Below, piece by piece: positions 61,766 to 64,000 of a stretch of 64,000 nucleotides of DNA. Location of the stretch: assembly GCA_002863155.1 (NCBI GenBank), contig PKED01000030.1, forward strand, positions 1 to 64,000. The letters are read 5' to 3'. The notes below the pieces were generated by a model that was not told the DNA's origin, searched no databases, and worked only from the letters and a program-made list of their open reading frames with translations. The DNA comes from Sphingomonadaceae bacterium. Its GTDB lineage: Bacteria > Pseudomonadota > Alphaproteobacteria > Sphingomonadales > Sphingomonadaceae. The position numbers and the translations under genes are program-made. The first letter of the stretch is position 1; every line of letters begins with the position of its first letter.

Positions 61766-63964
61766 ATGGGTATTGTCCGCAGAACTTTCCTGATCGGTGG
61801 CGCGGCCGTGGTCGGCGGCGGCATCTTTGCGATGAAATGGGCCGACGGCGCCGCGCGGTCGCATGCGGCCGAGCTGACCAACGGCAAGGACGGGCATAAC
61901 TTCGCGACTTGGCTGCGGATCGGCGAGGACGACCGGATCACCGTCTATTCGCCGCACACCGAAATCGGGCAGGGGTCGCATACCGGTCTCGCCCAGATGC
62001 TCGCCGACGAACTCGACGCCGACTGGTCGAAGGTCGAAATCGTGTCGGCACCCGCCGAATCGGCGTTCGCCAATGTCGCGCTCGGTCGCGGATTCCTCGG
62101 CGAAATGTCGGGCTATCCCGGCATCGTCGCCAATCTGCCGACATCGTTCGTGTCGCTCGTCACCCGCTCGCTCGACCTGCAGATCACCGGCGGGTCGTCG
62201 GCGATGCGCTTCACCGGGCAGCGCGGGTTCCGGGTCATCGGCGCGGCGACGCGGCAGGCGCTGGTCGATACCGCCGCGAGCCGCCTCGGCGTGCCGACGG
62301 CCGAACTGACCACCGGCGACAGCAAGGTCACGCATGCCAAGTCGGGCCGGTCGTTGCGCTACGGCGAACTGGCGGCGGAAGCGGCGGGGCGGTCGCTCGA
62401 CAGCGCACCCAGACTGAAGGACGCAAAGGATTTCCGCTTCATCGGCAAGCCCGTGCCGCGCCACGACATTCCGGGCAAGGTCGACGGCTCCGCGCAATAT
62501 GGCATGGACGTCGTCAAGCCGAACATGCGCGTCGCGACCGTGATTGCCGCGCCAATCCGGGGCGGCAAGCTCACCTCGGTCGATCCGGCGCCCGCAATGG
62601 CGGTGCCGGGCGTCGAAAAGGTCATCAAGCTCGACGGCGCGGTGGTTGTCGTCGCCAAGGGTTACTGGCAGGCGCTCAAAGGCGCGCGTGCGCTTGCGCC
62701 CAAGTTCAGCGACGGCGGGCATGGCGCGATTTCGACCGAGTCGATCTTCGCCGAACAGGCACGGCTGCGCGGCGGCAACAAGCCCGATGCGACGGCGGGC
62801 GGCGGCGACGTCGAGGCGGGGCTGAAAACGGCGGGCACAAAGCTGGTCGAGGCCGAATATCGGCTGCCCTTCCTGCATCATGCGATGATGGAGCCGTTCG
62901 CGCTGACCGCGCATCATCACGACGGTCGGCTCGACATCTGGGGCGGCATGCAGGATCCGCTCGCGTCCAAGATGGCCGCCGCGAAGGCCGCGGGCCTTGC
63001 CGCCGACAAGGTGACGTTCCACCCGATGCTGATCGGCGGCAGCTTCGGGCGGCGCCTGCCGATGTATATGGAAATCGTCGATCAGGTCGCGCGGGTGGCG
63101 ATGCAGACGCCCTATCCGGTCAAGCTGATCTGGGCGCGCGAGGAGGAATTCACCCAAGGCGCCTATCGCCCGCAAAGTTCCGCCCATCTGAAGGGCGCAG
63201 TCGGCAGCGACGGCCGGATCGCCGCCTTGCGCTATGATTTCGCGCAGCCCGAGGCGGGGCTCGCCGAAGTGCCGTTCTTCTACGACATCCCGGCCGCGAC
63301 CCGGCGCCATTTCAAGCAGGTGTCGAACCAGACGGTCGGCGCGTGGCGATCGGTCAATGCGACGCAGCACGGTTTCTACGCCGAAAGCTTCATGGATGAG
63401 CTCGCCCATGCCGCCGGGGTCGATCCGTTCGAATTCCGCAAGCGCCACCTGAAGCCGGGCTCGCGCCATCTGGCGGTGCTCGAACAGGCGGCGAAGCTCG
63501 GTGGCTGGGGCACGCCGCTGCCCGAAGGCGTGGGGCGCGGCATCGCGATCGTCGAATCGTTCAATACCATCGCCGCGCATGTCACCGAAGCGAGGTTGAA
63601 GGACGACGGCACGCCCAAGGTGCTGAAAGTGACAGCGGTGGTCGATTGCGGAACGGTGGTGAACCCGCGCAATGCCGAAGCGCAGGTGATGGGTGGCATC
63701 GTGATGGGCCTGTCGACCGCGATCGGCGAAGCGGTAACGCTCGACAAGGGCGCGGTCCAGCAGCAGAATTTCAGCGATTACGACGTGCTGAAACTTGCCG
63801 ATGCGCCCGCGATCGCCGTCCACTTCATCGACAGTGGCCACGACATGGGCGGGCTGGGCGAGCCGGGTCTGCCGCCCGCGGCGCCTGCGCTCGCCAATGC
63901 GCTGTTCGCGGTGACCGGCAAGCGCGTGCGCAACCTGCCGATCCGCGATCAGGCGAAAGTTTGA
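61766..63964 (+). CDS. Molybdopterin-binding subunit of a xanthine-oxidase-family hydroxylase (IorB-like)
   Basis: RRTFLIGGAAVVGGG export-type N-terminus; VYSPHTEIGQGSHTGLAQMLADELD; MGGLGEPGLPPAAPALANALF. Confidence 0.92.
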   Translation: MGIVRRTFLIGGAAVVGGGIFAMKWADGAARSHAAELTNGKDGHNFATWLRIGEDDRITVYSPHTEIGQGSHTGLAQMLADELDADWSKVEIVSAPAESAFANVALGRGFLGEMSGYPGIVANLPTSFVSLVTRSLDLQITGGSSAMRFTGQRGFRVIGAATRQALVDTAASRLGVPTAELTTGDSKVTHAKSGRSLRYGELAAEAAGRSLDSAPRLKDAKDFRFIGKPVPRHDIPGKVDGSAQYGMDVVKPNMRVATVIAAPIRGGKLTSVDPAPAMAVPGVEKVIKLDGAVVVVAKGYWQALKGARALAPKFSDGGHGAISTESIFAEQARLRGGNKPDATAGGGDVEAGLKTAGTKLVEAEYRLPFLHHAMMEPFALTAHHHDGRLDIWGGMQDPLASKMAAAKAAGLAADKVTFHPMLIGGSFGRRLPMYMEIVDQVARVAMQTPYPVKLIWAREEEFTQGAYRPQSSAHLKGAVGSDGRIAALRYDFAQPEAGLAEVPFFYDIPAATRRHFKQVSNQTVGAWRSVNATQHGFYAESFMDELAHAAGVDPFEFRKRHLKPGSRHLAVLEQAAKLGGWGTPLPEGVGRGIAIVESFNTIAAHVTEARLKDDGTPKVLKVTAVVDCGTVVNPRNAEAQVMGGIVMGLSTAIGEAVTLDKGAVQQQNFSDYDVLKLADAPAIAVHFIDSGHDMGGLGEPGLPPAAPALANALFAVTGKRVRNLPIRDQAKV

Positions 63965-64000
63965 TGGCCTACAGCGTTACCGTTGGGATGACTTCGACCT
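63964..64000 (+). CDS. Start of another gene, truncated by the window end (MAYSVTVGMTST...)
   Basis: TGATG overlap with the previous stop codon. Confidence 0.5.
   Translation, partial: MAYSVTVGMTST

Noticed and set aside
61244-63841. 865-aa minus-strand ORF antisense to the molybdenum hydroxylase genes
   Set aside because: Shadow ORF; the plus strand encodes clear xanthine-oxidase-family subunits.

Overview
This 64 kb window is a GC-rich chromosomal segment from an alphaproteobacterium, most likely a sphingomonad (inferred from gene order, codon usage and repeat families). Most of it is housekeeping: a suf Fe-S assembly operon (5.6-12.4 kb), leucine/branched-chain acyl-CoA catabolism (ivd, two carboxylase subunits, MaoC, SDR), aconitase, dnaK-dnaJ, an HD-GYP protein, purB, radC, a ydbH-ynbE-ydbL operon, the Fo ATP synthase operon, uvrC, recO, glycosyltransferases, metZ, apaG, parE and an iorAB-like molybdenum hydroxylase. 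The start of an IS5-type transposase gene is cut by the left edge. The main unusual feature is a dense set of palindromic repeats and small DUF559-type nuclease genes between about 6.1 and 18.3 kb. (1) A DUF559 PD-(D/E)XK-like nuclease gene is embedded in the suf operon between two copies of the last 17 codons of sufB. The copies differ at 11 of 51 nt, yet every difference is synonymous, and the flanking 4-nt start/stop overlaps are kept. This suggests a 3'-end-restoring, homing-like insertion. (2) A second DUF559 gene next to the carboxylase genes has the same layout: inverted REP-like repeats at both ends that run into the ORF termini. (3) REP-like palindromes lie in frame inside conserved proteins (SufC, carboxyltransferase beta subunit) and extend the C-terminus of the SufR-like regulator, comparable to Rickettsia palindromic elements. 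No tRNA, rRNA or CRISPR array was recognised. All calls are from reading the sequence and translations; no database search was run.
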